This document shows, one piece after another, positions 57,012 through 64,000 of a stretch of 64,000 bases of DNA. The DNA comes from Glaciimonas sp. PCH181 (lineage in GTDB: Bacteria; Pseudomonadota; Gammaproteobacteria; Burkholderiales; Burkholderiaceae_D): positions 1,116,001-1,180,000 of the forward strand of contig NZ_PYFP01000001.1 of NCBI RefSeq assembly GCF_003056055.1, in the 5' to 3' direction. The position numbers were made by a program, and so were the translations under genes. The notes beneath the pieces are model-generated. The model was not told where the DNA came from and did no database searches. It saw only the letters and a list, made by a program, of their open reading frames with translations. Position 1 is the first letter of the stretch, and every line of letters starts with the position of its first letter.

Positions 57012-58847
57012 ATGTCATTAATTAATGTGGGCGACCAGCCGGATACCGATAATCGCATGAATAAAGCAGCGCCAAAAATACTCGATCTTCAGCAAATTTT
57101 TACCTGGATGCTGGCAGATGGCACCGTCTCCAAAGATGATGTCAAAGACTTTTTCACGCAAGCGCAGGGAATCTTCCGGAATGCCAGCGTTGCCATCCAT
57201 CCCTTAAGCGCGGTGGCGCAGTGCAAGCGGCAGACAGCACAAATAGGACAAACACCGCCGCGGCTGATCACGCTGGAGTGGCTGACGGAGTGGCTAGCGC
57301 GCAAGGTAAATTTGCCTTTTTATCGGATTGATCCGCTCAAAATCGACTTCGCTAAAGTCGCCGACGTCATGTCCGCGAATTACGCGACACGCTTCAATAT
57401 TTTGCCGGTCGAATTGAACGCAACCGATCTGGTGATCGCTACCGCTGAACCATTCCGCATCGAATGGGAACCAGAAATCGCCAAGCTCACACGCCGCAAC
57501 ATCAAGCTAGTGATTGCAAATCCGGTCGATATAACTCAATACATTTCGCAATTCTTTGCGCTGGCAAAGTCGATCAAAAGCGCCCATAAATCCGGCGGTC
57601 AAGAGTTAGCGCTGCGTAATAATTTTGAGCAATTAGTCGAACTTGGCAAAGCGAATAAGCAGGTAGATGCAAATGATCGCCACATCGTCAACATTGTCGA
57701 TTGGCTGTGGCAATACGCGTTTGAACAACGGGCATCCGATATCCATATGGAGCCTAAACGCGATTTCAGCGCCATCCGCTTTCGTATCGATGGCGTGCTG
57801 CATCAGGTATATCAGGTGCCTGCCGTCGTCATGATCGCCATGACCGCGCGCATCAAATTGCTCGGGCGGATGGATGTCATTGAAAAACGCCGCCCGCAGG
57901 ATGGACGGATTAAAACCCTGACTGCGGGCGGGCAAGAAATCGAATTGCGCCTATCGACACTGCCAACCGCATTTGGCGAGAAGTTGGTGATGCGGATTTT
58001 CGATCCGGAAGTCGTGGTGAAAACATTGCCCGAATTGGGTTTTCCTGCCAACGATGCGCTACGCTGGGATGCGCTGACCAAGCGCCCGCACGGAATTATT
58101 CTGGTGACGGGTCCGACTGGATCGGGCAAAACCACCACCTTATACACCACCCTGAAAGCGCTGGCGACGTCTCAGGTCAACGTCTGCACGGTAGAAGATC
58201 CGATCGAAATGGTCGAACCTGCATTCAACCAGATGCAGATCAATAACGGCATCGATCTTACTTTCTTGGATGGCGTCCGGGCTTTGATGCGGCAAGATCC
58301 AGACATCATCATGGTCGGAGAAATCCGCGATCTGGCGACCGCTGAAATGGCGATTCAAGCCGCCCTTACAGGTCACTTGGTCCTATCCACCCTTCACACC
58401 AACGATGCGCCATCTGCGGTCATGCGCTTGCTGGAATTAGGTGTGCCCTATTATTTGCTGGAAAGCACATTAATTGGCATCATGGCACAACGATTGGTAC
58501 GTACTTTGTGTCCGCATTGCAAAAGCGCGGGAGGCGAAATCTCAGATGAAGTATGGCAAAACCTGGTGAAAAGCCAGGATATACCGAAACCGGACACAGT
58601 CCATCAACCAGTTGGCTGCCCCGAATGCCGACAAACCGGCTATCGCGGTCGGACCGGCTTGTATGAGCTATTGACCGTCACCCCGGCTTTTTCGAAAATG
58701 ATTCAGGCTGAAACCGATATTCATGCGCTAAAACAGCAAAGTATCGCTGACGGCATGAAACCTCTGCGTGTTGCCGGTGCAATTAAGATTATCGAGGGTG
58801 TTACGACGGTTGAAGAGGTGCTGAAAGTAACCTCTGCACTGACGTAA
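57012..58847 (+). CDS. Stand-alone GspE/PilB-type secretion ATPase
   Basis: This protein has about 611 residues. The N-terminal half (about 20-190) resembles the MshEN/GspE N-domain, followed by the ATPase with Walker A G-P-T-G-S-G-K-T at about 367-374, the Asp box, Walker B (D-I-I-M-V-G-E-I-R-D), the His box, and a four-Cys zinc motif C-P-H-C ... C-P-E-C with G-Y-R-G-R-T-G. These proteins power type II secretion or type IV pili. No gspF, pilC or pilin gene is next to it, so its partners are elsewhere. A TTG at 57006 and an ATG at 57057 are other possible starts. Confidence 0.9.
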   Translation: MSLINVGDQPDTDNRMNKAAPKILDLQQIFTWMLADGTVSKDDVKDFFTQAQGIFRNASVAIHPLSAVAQCKRQTAQIGQTPPRLITLEWLTEWLARKVNLPFYRIDPLKIDFAKVADVMSANYATRFNILPVELNATDLVIATAEPFRIEWEPEIAKLTRRNIKLVIANPVDITQYISQFFALAKSIKSAHKSGGQELALRNNFEQLVELGKANKQVDANDRHIVNIVDWLWQYAFEQRASDIHMEPKRDFSAIRFRIDGVLHQVYQVPAVVMIAMTARIKLLGRMDVIEKRRPQDGRIKTLTAGGQEIELRLSTLPTAFGEKLVMRIFDPEVVVKTLPELGFPANDALRWDALTKRPHGIILVTGPTGSGKTTTLYTTLKALATSQVNVCTVEDPIEMVEPAFNQMQINNGIDLTFLDGVRALMRQDPDIIMVGEIRDLATAEMAIQAALTGHLVLSTLHTNDAPSAVMRLLELGVPYYLLESTLIGIMAQRLVRTLCPHCKSAGGEISDEVWQNLVKSQDIPKPDTVHQPVGCPECRQTGYRGRTGLYELLTVTPAFSKMIQAETDIHALKQQSIADGMKPLRVAGAIKIIEGVTTVEEVLKVTSALT

Positions 58848-58904
58848 CCAGCGCAATTAACCAATGAATCAACATGCAACATCATCCAAAGGGAATTGGA
58901 AAAC

Positions 58905-59225
58905 ATGCTAAAAAACTGCCTCCGCAATGCCGTGATCACGCTGACTATGACGAGTGCCCTGCCAGTTGTGATGACAACTGCACACGCGCAAATCAATGGT
59001 GCCCGAGCAACTATCAAAGCCGATACGCCCGTCGCGGCAGAATGTCAGATGCTGGCAGAACGCATGAAAGAACTCGACCAATTTGAACAAAGACGGCAGA
59101 TGGAGCGAGATGATCGTGGTGTACGTGACAATCGCTATCAAAATCGCCGTCCCTATAAAAGCCAGGAATGGATACGCCAGCAACGGTCCGATACGCAAAC
59201 AAAAATGTTTTTCGCCAGATGCTAG
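58905..59225 (+). CDS. Small secreted protein of unknown family
   Basis: This 106-residue protein has a signal peptide (about 1-29, ending A-H-A-Q). The mature part is rich in Arg, Gln and Asp and has two Cys, one near the start and one at the very end. I do not recognise the family. It follows the GspE-type gene after about 57 bases on the same strand and could be co-transcribed with it. An in-frame TTG at 58896 is a weaker start. Confidence 0.6.
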   Translation: MLKNCLRNAVITLTMTSALPVVMTTAHAQINGARATIKADTPVAAECQMLAERMKELDQFEQRRQMERDDRGVRDNRYQNRRPYKSQEWIRQQRSDTQTKMFFARC

Positions 59226-59462
59226 ATTGTTAATTTAACAACCCAGCATTTGCCACTGGCGCAGTCATCAGCAGCCAGAGAAATCCGCACAAATCTGCCC
59301 CATCAGCGCGCTGGTAAAGGTAAAATCAACGCCTCATCGAAATGCGATACAAACTGGCTGCGAATCGGCTGCAAAGTGGCTGAGAAGATAAAGCATAGCA
59401 ATTTTGCAAGCAGCGCTTAAAAGCAAACGGCGAGCAACCATTAAATACACAAGAGGAACAGA

Positions 59463-59759
59463 TTGAAAACAGCACTAGTCGGAGACTACGACATCCCCGA
59501 ATTCGACAAAACAATCATGACTAATCTACTGGTGTCGGTAGTAGACCTGAACATCGTTCGGCAAGAATACAAACTCATTGGCGTCCGTAATGCCAATCAG
59601 GAAATCTATCGCGTCATCGGCGCTACCACTGATAACCAGTACCTCAACGCTACCGAAGAGCTTGATGACATGGGACTCGTGGATGATCTGCAAGAAAACG
59701 ATCGCGAAAAAAATGGCTATGACGCCATCTTTAGCTTAGATCTGGATCTTGATGCGTAA
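59463..59759 (+). CDS. Small acidic protein of unknown function
   Basis: This 98-residue acidic soluble protein ends in D-L-D-L-D-A. A TTG start at 59463 is supported by AAGAGGA five bases upstream. There is no signal peptide, membrane helix or known motif. The last third is very rich in Asp and Glu. It is followed by a strong terminator, which supports it as a real transcribed gene. Confidence 0.68.
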   Translation: MKTALVGDYDIPEFDKTIMTNLLVSVVDLNIVRQEYKLIGVRNANQEIYRVIGATTDNQYLNATEELDDMGLVDDLQENDREKNGYDAIFSLDLDLDA

Positions 59760-59780
59760 TTAAGCGACATTCCCGCTACA

Positions 59781-59820
59781 AAAAATGCCCGCGAACACAA
59801 ATGTGATCGCGGGCATTTTT
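59781..59820. terminator. Strong bidirectional terminator
   Basis: AAAAATGCCCGCGA and TCGCGGGCATTTTT form a 14-bp stem with a 12-base loop, with T-runs on both strands. It lies between the convergent acidic-protein and Spy-like genes. Confidence 0.95.
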
Positions 59821-59846
59821 TTATCCATTCATTGAACCATCAGACC

Positions 59847-60332
59847 TTAACGTGTTTTTTCCTTCATGCGATTGCTCCAGACAGTCTTCGAAAAAAGATC
59901 GAAAATGGTTTTTTGCTCTGTGCTCAATCCATCATAAAAAGTCTTGGTAGTCGCGGCGCTCTTGCTCAGAAAATCGGCATCTGAACGTAATATAGCTGCC
60001 ATTTTTTCCATTTTTTCAGGCGTTGAAAGATTGTCATAACCCGGAGCAATCGCAGCGCGTATTTTTTCTTTGGATTGCGCTTGCATCGTCACTTGCGCGG
60101 TTAAGCTGCTAGAAAATGTTTCCCACGCCGACTCTTGCGCGGGTTTAAGATTCAGCTTCTGCTTCAATTCAGCAAGGCGTTTTTGTGTTGCAGCCGTAGG
60201 ATCTTTCTGAGGATGCACACTCTGTGCTGCGCTATTTGTCGCTGGCTGCGTTCCCTGTGCAAAGGCAGTTACACCGGCTCCGGCCAAGAATAACCCGGAT
60301 AATAGATACATTGCCGCAATAGGTTTTCTCAT
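59847..60332 (-). CDS. Spy/CpxP-family periplasmic protein
   Basis: This protein of 161 residues has a signal peptide (about 1-27) and two LTxxQ-type motifs, L-K-P-A-Q and L-S-T-E-Q, in a helical mature part. Spy and CpxP are periplasmic chaperones or stress sensors. The ATG at 60332 has GAGAG upstream and gives a normal signal peptide; the longer frame from 60353 adds seven residues. It has no partner genes. Confidence 0.85.
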   Translation of the reverse strand: MRKPIAAMYLLSGLFLAGAGVTAFAQGTQPATNSAAQSVHPQKDPTAATQKRLAELKQKLNLKPAQESAWETFSSSLTAQVTMQAQSKEKIRAAIAPGYDNLSTPEKMEKMAAILRSDADFLSKSAATTKTFYDGLSTEQKTIFDLFSKTVWSNRMKEKTR

Positions 60333-60488
60333 TTTCGCTCTCATTTCAGTCATTTAGATTACCGCAATTACCCCTATGGGCTTGCAGCGTAAACGTCTGA
60401 ATGCAAAGTAGCGTTGACCATGATTACACGCCGTTACAAAGTCAAATTACCTGATTTCACTGGCGATACTGGCGACCAAAACCCCCGT

Positions 60489-60528
60489 AAAAAAGGAGGC
60501 TACGTCGGTTTAAATAAACCGGCGTAGC
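60489..60528 (-). terminator. Rho-independent terminator of the GGDEF gene
   Basis: On the minus strand GCTACGCCGGTTTA and TAAACCGACGTAGC form a 14-bp stem with one wobble, followed by CTCC and six T. It lies 20 bases after the stop of the diguanylate cyclase. Confidence 0.88.
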
Positions 60529-60547
60529 ACCCTTTTATCTTCGCAAT

Positions 60548-62146
60548 TTAAGCAGAAGCACCCACAACCGGTAGTTCAAAGTTTGGCGCGCTGGCATTAC
60601 CGCACACGCGATCGCGTCCACCTGATTTGGCTGCGTAAAGCGCTTTGTCTGCGGCTTGCACGAGTTCTAACGGAATATTTTCGTTCCTGACTGGAACAAA
60701 CGCGTCGACACCGGCGCTAATGGTGACCACGCCTGCGGGATTGCCTGTGTGTTCAATTTCCAGATTATGGATTGCCTGGCGGATATTTTCGGCGATGCTC
60801 ATCGCCCCGCGTATATCGGTCCCCGGCAATAAAACGCCAAGCTCCTCACCACCATAGCGGGCAGCAACATCGCCCGGACGATGTTGACCGGTTTTGACAA
60901 TTTGGCTGATTCTTCGCAAACACTCATCGCCCGCCGCGTGACCGTAAATGTCGTTATATTGTTTGAAGCAATCCACATCGATCATGACCAGGGCCAGCGA
61001 ACTTACGTTGCGTATCGCGCGACTAAATTCTTTTTCAAGAGAGATATCGAAATGGCGGCGATTTGACAGCCCGGTCAGACCGTCTTGCAACGATAATCTC
61101 TCCAACGTTTGATTAAGCGCCTCTAACGCATCGCGGGTGCGGACAATTTCCGCTTCGGCATCGACGCGTCGCTTAATTTGCGCAATCAGATAAAAGCCCA
61201 TCCAGCCCAATACGATGAGAAGCACCAACACACCAGCTGAGTGCAAATAGGTGTCGGCTAGCCATTCGCCCAGAATTTCGTCCTTCGATAACGCTGCGGC
61301 AACGAATAGAGGATAGTTATGCAGACGTCGAAAACTATTCAGCCGGGTGACGCCGTCCTGTGACGATTTTACAAATAATGTACCGGTTGCCCTTTTTGAA
61401 ACGTTATCGCGAAATAGCACCGTATTCGCCATGCTTTTTCCGATTGAATCACTTAATAGCGGACTGCGGGTCAACATAACGCCAGAATTCAGGGCGAGGA
61501 TAATCGCGCCTTCGTGACCTATATTAAAACTTTTATAAAAGTTATTAAAATACGCCACGCTGATTGTCGCCAATGCAACACCGGCGAAAGTACCATCGGG
61601 ATGATTTATTCTGCGCGAAAGGGTAATAATCCAAGTGCCATTAGAGCGGCTTTGGATCGGCAATCCGATATATGGCTGCGTATCGGAATGGGTGCGGTGA
61701 TAAATAAAATAATCCCGATCCGAATTATTAACATTCGGCGGCATGTTCGGTTGTGCATTTACTAGCCACCGCCCCGTTTCGTCATATACGAAAATACCAT
61801 TAAGTTGCGGCAATTCCGCGACCCGTTTTACCAGCAAGGCATGCAGCCGGTTCAGCGCCGCCGGGCTAGTGCCGTCAGTTTGCACTCGCTCGACCAGACC
61901 AAGCAGCGCAGTATCAGCCGCTTTGATCGTATCGTCTGCGTGTTGGGCGATGGACTCCGCCATATTGGAGGTGGCGACGGTCATCTCATGTAGCTGCGTA
62001 TTACGGGCCGTCCAACTTCTCCAGCCATCCATTAGTACGAGCGAAAGACAAACCAAAATGACAAAAATAACTGCCAATAAAGTAATTGGCAGGCGTTTAA
62101 GGGTAAATTTGCCTGAGTGCGTCGGTGTTACAAGAGGACCGGTCAT
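60548..62146 (-). CDS. Membrane diguanylate cyclase with periplasmic dCACHE sensor
   Basis: This 532-residue protein has a helix at about 20-40, a periplasmic dCACHE-type sensor domain (about 45-300; R-D-Y-F and Y-I-G-L-P motifs), a second helix (about 302-324) and a GGDEF domain. The active site is G-G-E-E-L at 432-436, a functional variant. The RPGD at 423-426, five residues before it, is the inhibitory I-site, so feedback by c-di-GMP is likely. It should make c-di-GMP in response to a small periplasmic ligand. It is a single-gene unit with its own terminator. Confidence 0.94.
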   Translation of the reverse strand: MTGPLVTPTHSGKFTLKRLPITLLAVIFVILVCLSLVLMDGWRSWTARNTQLHEMTVATSNMAESIAQHADDTIKAADTALLGLVERVQTDGTSPAALNRLHALLVKRVAELPQLNGIFVYDETGRWLVNAQPNMPPNVNNSDRDYFIYHRTHSDTQPYIGLPIQSRSNGTWIITLSRRINHPDGTFAGVALATISVAYFNNFYKSFNIGHEGAIILALNSGVMLTRSPLLSDSIGKSMANTVLFRDNVSKRATGTLFVKSSQDGVTRLNSFRRLHNYPLFVAAALSKDEILGEWLADTYLHSAGVLVLLIVLGWMGFYLIAQIKRRVDAEAEIVRTRDALEALNQTLERLSLQDGLTGLSNRRHFDISLEKEFSRAIRNVSSLALVMIDVDCFKQYNDIYGHAAGDECLRRISQIVKTGQHRPGDVAARYGGEELGVLLPGTDIRGAMSIAENIRQAIHNLEIEHTGNPAGVVTISAGVDAFVPVRNENIPLELVQAADKALYAAKSGGRDRVCGNASAPNFELPVVGASA

Positions 62147-62690
62147 AAAGTTTTTGGCATAGTTACACGAGTTTCAACGACGACTGGAAAGGCTAGTAAA
62201 AATATTGCCATTTAGCCTCTCACATCGGTAAGAATTAAAAATTGTTATCCTGAAGAAACTATTATTAATCATCGGTCTGTAGAGATCAATGCCAATTTTA
62301 TTTTATTATTAATAAGTTATTACGTGAAAAAAATCTGACTCGCCGTGAGTTTGCGCTGTCTATTTGAGCGGTCCCAAACGGTTTTCCGACGATAGGATAT
62401 TAGCGGTTTCTTGCTGCACTATCTGCTGTGCCGGTGATGAAAAGACTGCTGCTCATGCTCTCACTAATAATCACTTAATCGGAAACAGACAAATAACATT
62501 CCACCGTTGCAGCCAACAGTATCCCGCCAACAGCATTTGCCATCAATGCTTGGATAGAGCGCTAAAATGCCTCATACAGAAAAAGAGAAGCGATCATCGT
62601 TATGCGCCGCATTTTGACCCGATCGAAAACAGTATTTGCCGCCCGATTTTTAGTTTTTATCATTTTCAATGGAATACAAAAGGAGCACCC
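62147..62690. other. Intergenic region between GGDEF and pirin genes
   Basis: This 544-base spacer separates divergent genes. The first half is AT-rich. A 109-codon open frame (62364-62690) runs into pirin, but it has no Shine-Dalgarno or family similarity, so it is treated as non-coding. I see no RNA gene or repeat. Confidence 0.55.
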
Positions 62691-63569
62691 ATGAGCAGTA
62701 TCCAACACATTATTCATCCGCAGATACGCGACATTGGCTTCCCCATCCGGCGCTTGTTACCCTCGGCCCAAGTGCGCACAGTTGGACCCTTTGTATTTTT
62801 TGATCATATGGGTCCGGTGACTTTTGCTGACGCAGGTACCGCTGGCGATGTCCGACCACATCCCCATATTGGACTGGCAACGGTTACGTATTTATTTTCC
62901 GGTGCAATGATGCATCGCGATAGTTTGGGGAGTGTTCAGCGCATCGTCCCCGGCGATATTAACTGGATGACATCAGGACGCGGCATCGTCCATTCAGAAC
63001 GGGTGCCGGAAGATATTCGTCAGCAAGGCGTGACGGTGCAAGGCTTGCAAATGTGGGTGGCGTTACCGAAAAAGGATGAGGAAACCGCACCCGGTTTCTG
63101 GCACACTCCCGCAGCAGATATCCCGGTTGTGCAATTGGAAGGCGTTGAATTACATATTTTGGTCGGACAAGCATTTGGCAAAATATCGCCAGTTAACACA
63201 CATACCGAAACTTTATATGTAGCCGCCCAATTGGCCGCAGGAGCCCAGCTTCAAGTGCCGTCAGACACGATAGAACGTGCCGTGTATGTTATCAGCGGTG
63301 CACTTTCGGTAGATGGCGAAGCGATTCAGCAAGGTACGCTGGTGGTCCTTGCGCCAGGAACCGAGGTCACGCTGATCGCAGAAAGCGTCACCTCTCTGAT
63401 GCTATTAGGTGGCGAGCCGCTCGATGGCCCACGGTTCCTTTGGTGGAACTTCGTGGCCAGTACCAAAGAGCGAATTGAAGCTGCAAAAATAGCATGGACC
63501 AATCAGCAGCAAGATGTCTTTCCCAACGTTCCCGGTGAGACCGAATTCATTCCATTGCCGGAGCGGTAA
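62691..63569 (+). CDS. Pirin-family protein
   Basis: This 292-residue bicupin has the metal-site pattern D-V-R-P-H-P-H-I-G-L-A-T-V-T-Y in the N-terminal cupin and I-V-H-S-E-R soon after, as in pirins that bind iron. Bacterial pirins may act as quercetinases or regulate other enzymes. AGGAG is five bases upstream of the ATG at 62691, which decides the start over a longer open frame. Its 3' end overlaps the convergent PepSY gene by 23 bases. Confidence 0.94.
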   Translation: MSSIQHIIHPQIRDIGFPIRRLLPSAQVRTVGPFVFFDHMGPVTFADAGTAGDVRPHPHIGLATVTYLFSGAMMHRDSLGSVQRIVPGDINWMTSGRGIVHSERVPEDIRQQGVTVQGLQMWVALPKKDEETAPGFWHTPAADIPVVQLEGVELHILVGQAFGKISPVNTHTETLYVAAQLAAGAQLQVPSDTIERAVYVISGALSVDGEAIQQGTLVVLAPGTEVTLIAESVTSLMLLGGEPLDGPRFLWWNFVASTKERIEAAKIAWTNQQQDVFPNVPGETEFIPLPER

Positions 63570-64000
63570 ATTCACCACGCGCAGATGTTGCTTTGCCAAG
63601 GGGCGCAAATGCAGGGGCAGCGCTAGCCAGTTTTTGCAATCTGGCTTGTTGCTGCACCCGCGAACGCCGCTTACGCAACCAAATCAGGAAGCCGGTAGCG
63701 CTTAACAATGCCACGATAGCCCCCATTATTGAAATCAAAATACGTCCGGTTAAACCAAGGATGCGTCCTGAATGCAATGGGAATTGCGCTTGAATAAAGA
63801 TGTCGCCAGCACTGCCAGTACCAGGGAACTTGCCGCCTGCCGGGCTGCCATCCTTGCCATCAAAGTAGAGCCATGAATTACCCAAGCCGCCATCGCCATG
63901 ATCGTTACCGGGCCTAAAAAATCCCACGCCGTAAAGTCCGTAAGCGGGCGCATAAAAGATGCCGCCTGCGGGCAAAGTCCAGCCGCGTTTGGCCGCATCA
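63547..64000 (-). CDS. PepSY-associated membrane protein, C-terminal part
   Basis: The frame is open from the stop at 63547 to the window end, giving about 150 C-terminal residues. It has a periplasmic segment with W-L-Y-F-D-G-K-D-G, then H-S-G-R-I-L-G-L-T-G-R and a hydrophobic helix followed by W-L-R-K-R-R. This is the end of a PepSY-TM protein, a family often linked to iron-siderophore uptake and ferric reduction. An internal TTG at 63975 is not the true start. Confidence 0.85.
   Translation of the reverse strand, partial: DAAKRGWTLPAGGIFYAPAYGLYGVGFFRPGNDHGDGGLGNSWLYFDGKDGSPAGGKFPGTGSAGDIFIQAQFPLHSGRILGLTGRILISIMGAIVALLSATGFLIWLRKRRSRVQQQARLQKLASAAPAFAPLGKATSARGEFTAPAME

Noticed and set aside
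62364..62690. 109-codon N-terminal extension of pirin
   Set aside because: It has no Shine-Dalgarno and no pirin similarity. The ATG at 62691 has AGGAG five bases upstream.

Overview
The window reads as an ordinary chromosomal segment of a betaproteobacterium, most likely a moderate-GC member of the Oxalobacteraceae (Burkholderiales; Glaciimonas, Collimonas or Herminiimonas-like). This placement is inferred from gene order: rlmE-ftsH-folP-glmM, the yhbY/DUF4149/greA/carB/carA block, pst-pho next to ppk, parE-lytic transglycosylase-parC, an intracellular PHB depolymerase, and a stand-alone rsxB next to nth. No prophage, insertion sequence, CRISPR array or integrated island was seen. Most of the DNA is core housekeeping sequence.

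Layout. 0-1.2 kb: 3' end of a xylulokinase gene, an unusual 11-bp AT-rich tandem repeat, tRNA-Arg(TCT) and tRNA-Pro(TGG). 1.2-8.5 kb (minus strand): rlmE, ftsH, folP, glmM and a first PhoB/PhoR pair. 8.6-15 kb: yhbY, a DUF4149 membrane protein, greA and carAB, whose leader has a good sigma70-type promoter and a possible attenuator. 15.3-17.7 kb: HbpS/GlcG-like protein, NlpC/P60 hydrolase and patatin-like lipoprotein. 17.9-28 kb: the phosphate block, with pstSCAB-phoU-phoB-phoR on the minus strand and divergent ppk-sixA on the plus strand. Two PHO boxes sit back to back between pstS and ppk. 28.5-32.4 kb: phaZ with a candidate PhaR operator, rsxB, nth, a VIT-family transporter and a DUF1841 gene.

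32.6-39.1 kb: two small c-type cytochromes, a large membrane protein of the so-called site-specific recombinase family, a MoxR/VWA pair and a degenerate response regulator. 39.4-45 kb: parE, a lytic transglycosylase, parC and a small lipoprotein. 45.2-50.7 kb: an amino-acid block with an aminotransferase, RidA, EamA and LysE exporters, a DUF2917 protein and a MocR regulator. 50.7-55.4 kb: htpG behind a clear sigma32-type promoter, an LrgA/LrgB pair, an Mpo1-like protein and an SDR. 55.5-64 kb: DNA-deoxyinosine glycosylase, spermidine-synthase-like protein, stand-alone GspE-type ATPase, small unknown proteins, a Spy/CpxP-like protein, a diguanylate cyclase, pirin and a PepSY membrane protein cut by the window end.

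The main joint theme is phosphate and storage polymer metabolism: high-affinity Pi uptake, PhoBR control, polyphosphate synthesis and PHB mobilisation. The most notable features are the second PhoBR pair beside glmM, the phased AAAATTT repeat, the carAB leader and the phosphorylation-dead receiver protein. Nothing in the window can be claimed as a wholly new biological system from sequence alone.
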